Shown piece after piece: positions 1 through 5,676 of a DNA stretch of 6,237 nt. Both the position numbers and the translations under genes were made by a program. How positions within the stretch are numbered: the stretch's first letter is position 1; each line of letters starts with the position of its first letter. Under the pieces are notes generated by a model. The model was not told where the DNA came from. It saw nothing but the letters and a program-made list of their open reading frames with translations, and did no database searches. The stretch spans positions 1 through 6,237 of the forward strand of contig CAKZVG010000711.1 of NCBI GenBank assembly GCA_937921835.1. Direction: 5' to 3'. The DNA is from an uncultured Bryobacteraceae bacterium. Its GTDB lineage: Bacteria; Acidobacteriota; Terriglobia; Bryobacterales; Bryobacteraceae.

Positions 1-1373
1 TGCACCGAGCCCACCAGCAGTGCCGCCTTGGCCTGGTCCAGTCCCGCCTGGAGTTTGCGCGCGCGCTCGCGGCTGCGCAGGGTTTCGTCTACCCGCTGCA
101 TGATCGCCAAAGCGCGCGGGCTGCCAGGATCGGTCTGCACCGCCAGGCTGGCCTTCTGCCGGGCGGCGCTGACGTCGCCCGCCTTCAGGACCTGGTAGGC
201 TTCGAGGGCAAGCTGGTCCGCCTTCCGGCTGTGTTCGGAAGCCAGGCGGGCCTCGGAGATGGCCGACTGCACGGCGCTGTCAGTGGGGTGCAATTGCAGC
301 GCGGATTCGAAACTTGCGAGCGCTTCGTCGAACCGCCGCTCCCGCAACTGCTCCTTGCCCGCCGCGAGCAGCGCCTCGACTCTGGGCCGCGTAACCTGGA
401 GTTGCAACTCCTGTTGAAGCTGTCTTCGCAGGCGGTGGCCGGTGGTGTTCGCCGGATCGAGTTCCAGCGCCTCGCGCACCGCCGACCGGGCTTCGGCCAG
501 CCGTCCCTCGGACATGAAACCGCTGGCCTGTTCGATCAGTTCGGCGCCGCGCTGCTGCTGGAGTTCGGCGACGGCGGGGCGGAGGTCGTCCCGCAGGTCG
601 TCGAAAGACGCATAGCGGAGTTCGCGGTCCTTGTGCATGGCGCGCAGCAGGACGTGCTCCAGCGCTTCGGGGCATCCCGGACACAGCTCGCGCAGCGGCG
701 GGGGCTGGGCGGTCAGGATGTTGTACATCATCGACGGTTCGTTCGGACCGTCGAAGGGGTGCTTGTAGCAGAGCAGTTCGTAGTAAGTGACCCCGAACGA
801 GAAGATGTCGCTGAGCGGGTCGTTGGTGGCGCCGCGGAACTGCTCCGGCGCCATGTAGCGCAGGGTGCCGGGGACCATTCCCGTCTTGGTCAGACGCGCA
901 CCGGCCGCCTGCGTCACCAGAGCGATGCCGAAGTCCATCAGCTTCACGGTTCCGCCGGGCAGGACCATGATGTTGCCGGGCTTGACGTCGCGGTGCACAA
1001 TGCCTTCCAGGTGCGCGTGGTACAGCCCGTCGGCCACCTGCGACATGATGAGCATTTTCTGGAGCAACGTGAGCGGTTCCCGGCGTCCGATGATCTTCGA
1101 GAGGTCCTCGCCCTCCAGCAGTTCCATGACGATGAACGGCTCGGACTCGTGCTCGCCGAAGTCGTAGATGGTGACGATGTTCTTGTGCTGGATCTTGCCC
1201 GCCGCCGCGGCCTCGTTGCGGAAGCGCTGGAGCATCTCCCCTTCGCCCCCCGCGGTCAGGGTCTTGATGGCGACCCAGCGCCCCACCTTCGGATCCCAGG
1301 CGCGGTACACCCGCCCGAAGCCGCCACGGCCAAGCTCCGCCCGCACCTCATATCTGCCGATCTGCCGGATCAT
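1..1373 (-). CDS. Hanks-type Ser/Thr protein kinase with TPR-like repeats (3' end outside window)
   Basis: About 457 codons are visible and the C-terminus lies beyond the left edge. The ATG at 1373 is immediately preceded in frame by TAA, so it is the first possible ATG; Shine-Dalgarno support is weak (GGTGGAG lies ~18 bases upstream). The kinase domain spans roughly residues 7-270 with all catalytic elements: glycine loop GRGGFGRVY (15-23), VAIK lysine K37, helix-C glutamate E54, catalytic loop HRDVKPGN (127-134, an RD kinase), DFG (147-149), APE (175-177), DIFSFG (189-194) and a subdomain XI arginine near 253. It should therefore be an active ATP-dependent Ser/Thr kinase. After the domain come three TPR-like helical pairs (about 276-310, 332-365, 384-418, with GRLAEARSAV, RRFDEALASF and GDVSAARQKA), suggesting protein-protein contacts. 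No membrane segment is seen in the visible part. It lies downstream of hcp, separated by ~625 bases and apparently with its own promoter. A PpkA-like role in T6SS control is possible but inferred. Confidence 0.95.
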   Translation of the reverse strand, partial: MIRQIGRYEVRAELGRGGFGRVYRAWDPKVGRWVAIKTLTAGGEGEMLQRFRNEAAAAGKIQHKNIVTIYDFGEHESEPFIVMELLEGEDLSKIIGRREPLTLLQKMLIMSQVADGLYHAHLEGIVHRDVKPGNIMVLPGGTVKLMDFGIALVTQAAGARLTKTGMVPGTLRYMAPEQFRGATNDPLSDIFSFGVTYYELLCYKHPFDGPNEPSMMYNILTAQPPPLRELCPGCPEALEHVLLRAMHKDRELRYASFDDLRDDLRPAVAELQQQRGAELIEQASGFMSEGRLAEARSAVREALELDPANTTGHRLRRQLQQELQLQVTRPRVEALLAAGKEQLRERRFDEALASFESALQLHPTDSAVQSAISEARLASEHSRKADQLALEAYQVLKAGDVSAARQKASLAVQTDPGSPRALAIMQRVDETLRSRERARKLQAGLDQAKAALLVGSV

Positions 1374-1422
1374 TTATGGCAGCGCGCGCGACTCCACCCA
1401 GATAAACTGCCTGCCTTTTGGT

Positions 1423-1451
1423 AACATATTCGAGGCGGATGAATCAAGCAA
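1423..1451 (-). promoter_or_regulatory. Candidate sigma-70 promoter for the kinase gene
   Basis: On the minus strand, TTGCTT (1451-1446) and TATGTT (1428-1423) are separated by exactly 17 bases, matching the sigma-70 layout at 3/6 and 4/6 positions. Transcription would begin near 1416, leaving a ~43-base leader before the ATG at 1373. The local AT-richness contrasts with the GC-rich surroundings, which supports a promoter here. The hexamer matches are only moderate. Confidence 0.45.
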
Positions 1452-1452
1452 G

Positions 1453-1481
1453 GACTTAGAGATACTAAACTCGACTAAGTC
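1453..1481. promoter_or_regulatory. Inverted and phased TTAG/CTAA half-sites, candidate operator
   Basis: GACTTAG (1453-1459) and CTAAGTC (1475-1481) form a perfect 7-bp inverted repeat with a 15-base centre. A further ACTAA lies at 1464-1468, exactly 10 bp from the ACTAA at 1474-1478, and pairs with TTAG (1456-1459) as a tighter dyad, TTAG-N5-CTAA. The cluster abuts the upstream side of the candidate -35 box of the kinase promoter. This arrangement suits a dimeric DNA-binding regulator. No T-run follows, so a terminator is unlikely. The regulator is not identifiable from the sequence. Confidence 0.4.
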
Positions 1482-1499
1482 GCAGCTACGCTGAAAACC

Positions 1500-1998
1500 T
1501 TGGAATTACCCCCCGCCGGTAGGCGAACGTTGCGGGTTGAAGGCCGGGCTGCCGGCCAGGAAAGCGTGCTCGCAGCGCACGGCCGTGCCGGCGCTTCCAC
1601 CAGAACCGACCCTTCCATGGATCGTGCGACGCACGGTTCGGCCGGCGCCACAGATCGCGGTGACGCGAACGGCAAGCAGCGCGGAGATAAGCTTGAGGTC
1701 CTGCTGGCCGTTCCTTCCGATCTTGACCGGGGATCCCAGCCCGATGACGCTCATGCGGATGTCCACCGCGAAAACCGCTGTGTGCAGTGCGGCCGGCCGC
1801 CCCGTGAGGACATGGGTCCACCGCTGGACGGCCAGCCTTCTTCCCTCGGGCTAGCAGACGCATCCGCCGCCTGCTCTGTTTCCTGCCCGCAATACCCGCC
1901 AGCGCGCGCGGCCGGGCCGTGCCCGCACGCCCCGCGGCCGCGGCCCGCGCCGGACCGCCGCCGCGGAGGAGCGGAAACCGGGAACCCGCCGGCCCGTC
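1500..1998. other. Gap between hcp and kinase; no convincing gene, one weak open frame
   Basis: Nothing here is recognisable as a known gene or RNA. Frames on both strands stay open largely because the DNA is GC-rich. The best candidate is a minus-strand frame open from about 1848 to its TAA at 1506-1508, with possible starts at GTG 1766 or ATG 1754. By hand count about 80% of its third positions are G or C, and the segment beginning MSVIGLGSPVKIG has a protein-like mix of residues. However, Shine-Dalgarno support is poor (GGTGGA, 7 bases before ATG 1754), the C-terminal part is low-complexity, and I recognise no family. It could be a decayed coding remnant or chance. Confidence 0.4.
1938..1966 (-). 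terminator. GC-rich hairpin downstream of hcp, possible transcript end
   Basis: CCGCGGC and GCCGCGG arms (1938-1944 and 1960-1966) can form a 7-bp all-GC stem with a 15-base loop, beginning ~33 bases after the hcp stop codon. No U-tract follows in the direction of transcription, so it is not a textbook intrinsic terminator. The position after the last T6SS gene suits 3'-end stabilisation or pausing. Several self-complementary CCGCGG blocks overlap here, so the exact fold is uncertain. Confidence 0.25.
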
Positions 1999-2484
1999 TT
2001 AGATCGCCTTATTCGCCTTGAGGTCGTAACCGGCCTTGATCGGTCCGCCCAGGCTGCCGTCCGCCATCTGCTCCTTGTATTCGTACTCGATCTTGGCGTA
2101 GTTGAACGAGCAGGACTCGATCGGGATCTCGTCGCCCTGCGAAGACGCCCCCGTCTGGTAGGAGGAAATCAGCAGGTCCGAGAATTTGATCTTCAGGAAG
2201 TCATGCTGCCCCTTGCCAGCCTTGCGTACGATGAAGGTGCCTTCCTTGATGTGCTCGCCGTTGGCGCAGGCTTGCAGCAGCTTGGGGGTCGCCTTGTTGA
2301 CCTTCATGGTGAAATGAAAGTCCTGCATGGAGACTTTGCCCGCGCCGCCGCCGCCGCCGCCGGCGTGGGTGCCGGTCTGCGTCTCACCCCAGGAGAACGA
2401 GAGCACGTCGATCCAGTCCTTGTACTTGTGGTCCTTGCTCTCGCCGGGGATCCCTTTGATCTCGAGAAACATGTCAACAGCCAT
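1999..2484 (-). CDS. hcp: Hcp, T6SS inner-tube protein
   Basis: This 161-residue protein matches the Hcp (TssD) family in length and sequence: an N-terminal MAVDMFLEIKGIPGES start, the DVLSFSWGETQTG strand, a variable glycine-rich loop (residues 41-49), then KVSMQDFHFTMKVNKATPKL and the C-terminal segment containing ESCSFNYAKIEYEYKEQ. Hcp forms hexameric rings that stack into the tube inside the contractile sheath; the tube is fired into target cells and can carry effectors in its lumen. There is no signal peptide, as expected because Hcp leaves through the T6SS itself. The ATG at 2484 is supported by GAGGAGAG seven bases upstream. It is the third gene after tssB and tssC, 71 bases beyond tssC, and probably on the same transcript. 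There is no C-terminal extension, so this is a plain structural Hcp and not an evolved effector fusion. Confidence 0.97.
   Translation of the reverse strand: MAVDMFLEIKGIPGESKDHKYKDWIDVLSFSWGETQTGTHAGGGGGGAGKVSMQDFHFTMKVNKATPKLLQACANGEHIKEGTFIVRKAGKGQHDFLKIKFSDLLISSYQTGASSQGDEIPIESCSFNYAKIEYEYKEQMADGSLGGPIKAGYDLKANKAI
2344..2361. repeat. (GCC)6 trinucleotide repeat within hcp
   Basis: Six uninterrupted GCC units encode, on the minus strand, the run of six glycines at Hcp residues 42-47. The repeat lies in a loop that is known to vary in length in the family. Any change by whole units would keep the frame and only alter loop length. Confidence 0.9.
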
Positions 2485-2491
2485 GGTTTCG

Positions 2492-2504
2492 CTCTCCTCA
2501 GAGA
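2492..2504 (-). promoter_or_regulatory. hcp ribosome binding site inside a repeated leader element
   Basis: GAGGAGAG (2499-2492) is a strong Shine-Dalgarno sequence with a 7-base spacer to the hcp ATG. It is embedded in CTCTGAGGAGAG, where CTCT and AGAG could pair in a short 4-bp stem that displays GAGG in the loop. The 10-mer TCTCTGAGGA (2504-2495) recurs upstream of tssB. Confidence 0.7.
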
Positions 2505-2513
2505 AATTTTGGT

Positions 2514-2540
2514 GGCGGAGGCTCTCGCGCCGCCTCCGCC
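2514..2540 (-). promoter_or_regulatory. Perfect 9-bp-stem hairpin between tssC and hcp
   Basis: GGCGGAGGC and GCCTCCGCC are perfectly complementary 9-base arms with a 9-base loop, sitting 15 bases after the tssC stop and 29 bases before the hcp start. On the minus-strand RNA the stem is followed by ACCAAAATTTCTC, which lacks a proper U-tract, so full termination is unlikely. Partial termination, RNA processing, or protection of a downstream hcp message are better fits. The sequence shows the structure clearly; the function is inferred. Confidence 0.65.
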
Positions 2541-2555
2541 GGCTGACTGCTTGGT

Positions 2556-4043
2556 TTACTTACGCACCGGCTGAGGCAGCTCGGCCACCAGCCGCAGAGA
2601 AACGGACAACTCGTCCAACTGGAAGTGCGGACGCAGGAAGGCCACCGCGCGGTAGGCGCCGGGCTTGCCTGCGACTTCGGCCACCTCGATGCGCGCCTCG
2701 CGCAGCGGGTGCTGCGCCTTGACGGTCGGCGAGGCGGTGTCGTCGGGGGTCACGTACTGCTGGATCCACTGGTTCAGCCAGCGTTCGCAGTCGGCGCGCG
2801 ACATGAAGCTCCCGATCTTGTCGCGCATCATCGCCTTCAGGTAGTGGGCGAAGCGCGACACGGCCAGGATGTAGGGCAACTGGGTCGACAGCCGGGCGTT
2901 GGCGTTGGCGGCGTCCTTGTCGTAGAGCTTGGGCTTCTGGCAGGACTGCACGCTGAAGAACGCCGCGTAGTCGGTGTCCTTGCAGTGGCACAGGGGAGCG
3001 AAACCGAGATCGGCCAATTCCTTTTCGCGCCGGTCGGTGATGGGCACCTCGGTGGGGCACTTCATGGCGACGTCGCCCTCGTCGGTGTAGAAGTTGTGCA
3101 CCGGCAGGGCTTCCACCAGTCCGCCGCCCTCGACGCCGCGGATGGCGGCGCACCAGCCGTAGAGCGCGAAGGCGTTGGTGATGCGCGCCCCAAGCGCCCA
3201 GGCAGCGTTGCCCCACAAGTACTTGGAGTGGTCGGTCCCGTCCACGCCTTCCTCGTAATTGAACTCGTCCACCACCGCGCCCGCCTTGCCGAAGGGGACG
3301 CGGAGCAGAATCCGGGGAAGGGTGAGGCACATATAGCGCGAGTCTTCACTGGTCCGGAAACCTTTCCAGCGGGCGTACTCGGTCGTGTCGAACACCTTGC
3401 CGAGATCGCGCGGCTGGTCGAGCTTGGTGAAGCTCTCCAGGTTGAACATGTCCGGTGACGCGCCGGCGATAAACGGCGCGTGCGCGGCCGCAGCGACCGA
3501 GGAGATGCGCTCCAGCAGGTCGATATCCTCGGGCCCCTTGCCGAATTCGTAATCGCCAAGCAAGGCTCCGAAGGGATGGCCGCCGAAGATGCCGAACTCC
3601 TCTTCGTAGATCTTCTTGAAAAGCGCGGACTGGTCGAACTCAACCGCGCGCTGCAAGTCGCGCAGCAGTTCCCGCTTGCCGACGTTCAGCACCTTGATCT
3701 TGAGCATGGTGCTGGTTTCGGACTGCTCCAGCAGATAGCGCAGCCCGCGCCAAGTGGCTTCCAGCTTCTGGAACGATGGATGATGCAGGATCTCGTTGAG
3801 CTGAAGCGAAACCAGGTGATCGATCTGCGCGATGCGGGCGTTGATCATCGCCTCGACGTCGCGCGAGACGGTCATTTCGCCTTGCAGCACCTGGGTGACG
3901 AACTCCTTCACCAGGTTCTTGCCGCGCTCGGCCGCGGCCGGGTCGCGCGCCAATCGTCCTTCTTCGACGATCTGATCGAGAAGGCCGCGCTCAACTACCT
4001 GTTCGGCTTTCTGCGCCGCTTGCGCCTGTTGCGGATCACTCAT
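2556..4043 (-). CDS. tssC: TssC (VipB), T6SS contractile sheath large subunit
   Basis: This 495-residue protein is a full-length TssC/VipB (EvpB family). Characteristic segments in order are: an N-terminal helical region with ATWRGLRYLLE near 96-106; GDYEFGKGPEDIDLLERIS around 163-181; FNYEEGVDGTDHSKYLWGNA (261-280); GWCAAIRGVEGGGLVEALPV (296-315); CPTEVPITDRREKELADLGF (329-348); the NANARLSTQLPYILAVSRFA stretch (380-399); and MMRDKIGSFMSRADCERWLN (405-424). The ending with FLRPHFQLDELSVSLRLVAE is the usual C-terminal strand region. TssC pairs with TssB to build the cytoplasmic sheath that wraps the Hcp tube and contracts to drive it outward; ClpV recycles it. The ATG at 4043 overlaps the tssB stop by 8 bases (ATGAGTGA) and has the strong ribosome site GGAAGGAGGG just upstream, so translation is likely coupled to tssB. 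No frameshift or missing conserved segment is seen. Confidence 0.98.
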   Translation of the reverse strand: MSDPQQAQAAQKAEQVVERGLLDQIVEEGRLARDPAAAERGKNLVKEFVTQVLQGEMTVSRDVEAMINARIAQIDHLVSLQLNEILHHPSFQKLEATWRGLRYLLEQSETSTMLKIKVLNVGKRELLRDLQRAVEFDQSALFKKIYEEEFGIFGGHPFGALLGDYEFGKGPEDIDLLERISSVAAAAHAPFIAGASPDMFNLESFTKLDQPRDLGKVFDTTEYARWKGFRTSEDSRYMCLTLPRILLRVPFGKAGAVVDEFNYEEGVDGTDHSKYLWGNAAWALGARITNAFALYGWCAAIRGVEGGGLVEALPVHNFYTDEGDVAMKCPTEVPITDRREKELADLGFAPLCHCKDTDYAAFFSVQSCQKPKLYDKDAANANARLSTQLPYILAVSRFAHYLKAMMRDKIGSFMSRADCERWLNQWIQQYVTPDDTASPTVKAQHPLREARIEVAEVAGKPGAYRAVAFLRPHFQLDELSVSLRLVAELPQPVRK

Positions 4044-4575
4044 TGGACCCTCCTTCCGGCCCCTCCGGCTTGACGCCCATCTCGGCCTTGATCTTGTCCA
4101 GTTTGGCCGGATCGCTGACCGCTTCGGCCAGCAGGCGCTCGAGGGCGTCGTTGCCCTGCAAGCTCCCGCGCAGATCCGACAGCTTGGTGCGGAGCTCGAG
4201 CAGTTCGCGCAGCGGTTTCACCTGCTTGGCGACGTTTTGCGGCTCGAAGTCATCCATGCTCTTGAAGTGAAGGTCCACGCCCAGCCAGCCGACCTCGGGG
4301 TCCTCGCTGAGCCTGTTTTCCACTTTAAAAGCAAGGTGGGGCTTCATTCCGGCCAGAACGCTGTCGAAGTTATCCGGCGTGACTTCGACGAACTTGCGGT
4401 CCCGCAGCCGCGGCAGCGGGTCCACGGGTTGGCCGGTGAAGTCTCCCAGAACGCCCATCACGAAGGGAAGTTCCTTGATCTCGATCGCGTCGCCGATCTC
4501 CACGTCGTACGTCACGTGAACGCGGGGTGGCCGCACGCGGTCGAGTTTGTGTTGCGTGCTACCTTGTCTTGCCAT
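4036..4575 (-). CDS. tssB: TssB (VipA), T6SS contractile sheath small subunit
   Basis: This 179-residue protein has the family's usual length and its diagnostic N-terminal block: LDRVRPPRVHVTYDVEIGDA (11-30) followed by IKELPFVMGVLGDFTG (33-48). Next come RDRKFVEVTPDNFDSVLAGM (58-77) and a C-terminal helical part with PLRELLELRTKLSDLRGSL (121-139). TssB forms heterodimers with TssC that polymerise into the sheath. The ATG at 4575 is preceded by GAGGA seven bases upstream, and a second GAGGA lies further up. It is the first gene of the visible tssB-tssC-hcp operon; its stop overlaps the start of tssC, the normal order for this pair. A near-consensus promoter lies ~350 bases upstream. The short acidic tail (EGPEGGSNE) is unremarkable. 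Confidence 0.98.
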   Translation of the reverse strand: MARQGSTQHKLDRVRPPRVHVTYDVEIGDAIEIKELPFVMGVLGDFTGQPVDPLPRLRDRKFVEVTPDNFDSVLAGMKPHLAFKVENRLSEDPEVGWLGVDLHFKSMDDFEPQNVAKQVKPLRELLELRTKLSDLRGSLQGNDALERLLAEAVSDPAKLDKIKAEMGVKPEGPEGGSNE

Positions 4576-4925
4576 GAACGGTTCCTCGTTTCCTCAGAGA
4601 TTCTCGAAACTCACCAGACGCCCGCCGGACCCTGAACCGGTTTCCGCGGACTCCCGCTTTGCGCATCGCCACACCCCGGCGCCGGCCGCGCGGGAGCGGA
4701 CCGGGATAACCGCCTCCGGCCGAAGCCGCCGCGGCTGGAAACCGAACCGGGAGGAATCCCCCCGGCTCCGGATCTCGCTTGCTGAAATGTATCCAATTTG
4801 CTTCGCCAGTAACCGAAACCCTGGGCTCGGCGCTCATCGAACGCCCACGCCGGATTGCGCGCGAACCAACCCTCCTCCTCCCCGGCGCATCTGCCGCCAG
4901 GCTGGAGCGGCCTCCACCCAGTACG
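4576..4925 (-). promoter_or_regulatory. Long structured 5' leader of the tssB operon
   Basis: If transcription starts at the promoter at 4932-4960, the message carries ~350 untranslated bases. They hold a strong hairpin at 4744-4768: an 11-bp stem (two G-U pairs) around the 3-base loop ATT, built from GAGCCGGGGGG and CCTCCCGGTTC. A small hairpin with a UUCG tetraloop sits at 4717-4728 (CGGC-TTCG-GCCG). No U-tract follows either. No known riboswitch class is recognisable. Small open frames in this leader, such as one from ATG 4837 that runs into tssB out of frame, lack ribosome sites. Confidence 0.4.
4583..4600 (-). promoter_or_regulatory. tssB ribosome binding region with tandem GAGGA
   Basis: On the minus strand GAGGAAAC is followed directly by GAGGAAC, giving two Shine-Dalgarno-like cores (4595-4591 and 4587-4583). 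The second is 7 bases from the ATG and is the likely ribosome site. The upstream part, TCTCTGAGGA (4600-4591), is identical to the sequence that contains the hcp ribosome site. Confidence 0.6.
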
Positions 4926-4931
4926 ACAGTG

Positions 4932-4960
4932 AGTATAGCCACACGCTCACCTCCAGTCAA
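4932..4960 (-). promoter_or_regulatory. Near-consensus sigma-70 promoter upstream of tssB
   Basis: TTGACT (4960-4955) and TATACT (4937-4932) on the minus strand are each 5/6 matches to the sigma-70 consensus and are separated by the optimal 17 bases. The predicted start is near 4925. It points towards tssB, with no gene in between. GTGAG (4929-4933) and CTCAC (4946-4950) form a 5-bp inverted repeat with a 12-base centre overlapping the -10 box, and CCACC (4914-4918) with GGTGG (4961-4965) brackets the whole promoter. These could be operator halves, though such short repeats also arise by chance. Confidence 0.6.
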
Positions 4961-5400
4961 GGTGGGGAATCGCCGGATCCGGCCACACTTGGCCATTGAT
5001 TTGCCCCGGCGGTTCCGACTCACTCGGCCCCGCGACCGCGTACGCATCCGGCGCCACCCGGCGTGCCCACGCCGCGGGATGCGACGGAGGCAGCGTTCCG
5101 CGACCGAATTCCCATACCTCACCCCGCACTCCTCGGATCCGGGGCCGCCAGAGCGGGAGGACCAGGCGTGGGCGTAGGAGAGGAAGACCAGCGGACAGTT
5201 CGCCCGGCGAGCGCGGAGTCAAGGCAGGAGCCGATGATCGACGAACCTGAGATCTAATGGCGACTTCCGGGTGTTTGGCGTATTTCATCAGGGTTTGGCA
5301 ATCGGAGTCGTCTTGGCGCAGGCCGCGCTGGCCGGCTCCTGAGCGGTTCTGGCCGTGAACGAGCGCTCACCATTCTCGCCGCCCTGGCCGTGGTCCAGTA
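4961..5400. other. Upstream stretch without a supported gene
   Basis: I see no complete gene, RNA gene or mobile element here. Plus-strand frames are short and change repeatedly. A few pieces look mildly protein-like (for example a frame-3 stretch reading GLAIGVVLAQAALAGS around 5289-5339 and a frame-2 stretch reading ERALTILAALAVVQYS at about 5357-5404). They may be the eroded 5' part of the TPR remnant that follows on the plus strand. Confidence 0.4.
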
Positions 5401-5407
5401 CTCCTGA

Positions 5408-5676
5408 CGGCGCCACGAAGAAGTCATGAAGCGGGCGGGCGAGGCCGTGGAGGCCGTGAACCACGCCCAGGGCGGCGAACCGGAGCAAGCCGCGCGGATC
5501 TTCGAAGTACTGTCAGCGCCGGCACGCACCCCCAGCACGCGTTCGTCTTGGCCTGGCTGGGGCGCTTCGACGAAGCGCTGCGACAGTTCGAGCGGGCGCT
5601 GCGCAGCCTTCCGCGTGCCGGAGCGCTGCTGGCGGCCGCCGGGCGTCCCTCAACGCGGGCGGTCAAGGAACCTTGA
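5408..5676 (+). pseudogene. Frameshifted TPR-protein remnant
   Basis: Two adjoining plus-strand segments with strong GC-rich third positions read as one TPR-like helical protein if a frame change is allowed near 5510. The first (frame of ATG 5426, open after the TGA at 5405-5407) reads RAGEAVEAVNHAQGGEPEQ then AARIFEVL. The second, one base out of register and ending at TGA 5674-5676, reads THPQHAFVLAWLGRFDEA then LRQFERALRSLP. The latter matches the TPR consensus (W-LG-F-EA, then F-RAL, then P). The in-frame stop before the first segment and the frame change suggest a decayed gene. A sequencing error could explain the frame change alone, but not the upstream stop as well. Its 3' end overlaps the convergent gene on the other strand by 14 bases. 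I cannot name the parent gene. Confidence 0.55.

Noticed and set aside
231..1424. A 397-codon open frame on the plus strand across the kinase
   Set aside because: It is the complement of the kinase gene, which shows every catalytic motif on the minus strand. The plus-strand translation has no recognisable features and is open only because of GC bias.
1623..1635. Palindrome CGTGCG-A-CGCACG
   Set aside because: A single 6-bp-arm palindrome in GC-rich DNA, away from any promoter or gene start, is easily expected by chance.
2560..3643. Long alternative frames on both strands within tssC
   Set aside because: tssC is an unambiguous, uninterrupted family member. The other frames give arginine- and proline-rich low-complexity translations typical of GC-rich shadows.
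4559..4837. A 92-codon minus-strand frame starting at ATG 4837 and running out of frame into tssB
   Set aside because: It has no ribosome site, mixed third-position usage, an arginine/glycine-rich translation and would overlap the well-supported tssB start. A preceding 18-codon frame whose stop overlaps this ATG also lacks a ribosome site.
5063..5257. Plus-strand open frame of 64 codons ahead of the TPR remnant
   Set aside because: It is proline/alanine/glycine-rich, starts with GTG without a ribosome site, has no family resemblance and ends before the TPR-like segments.
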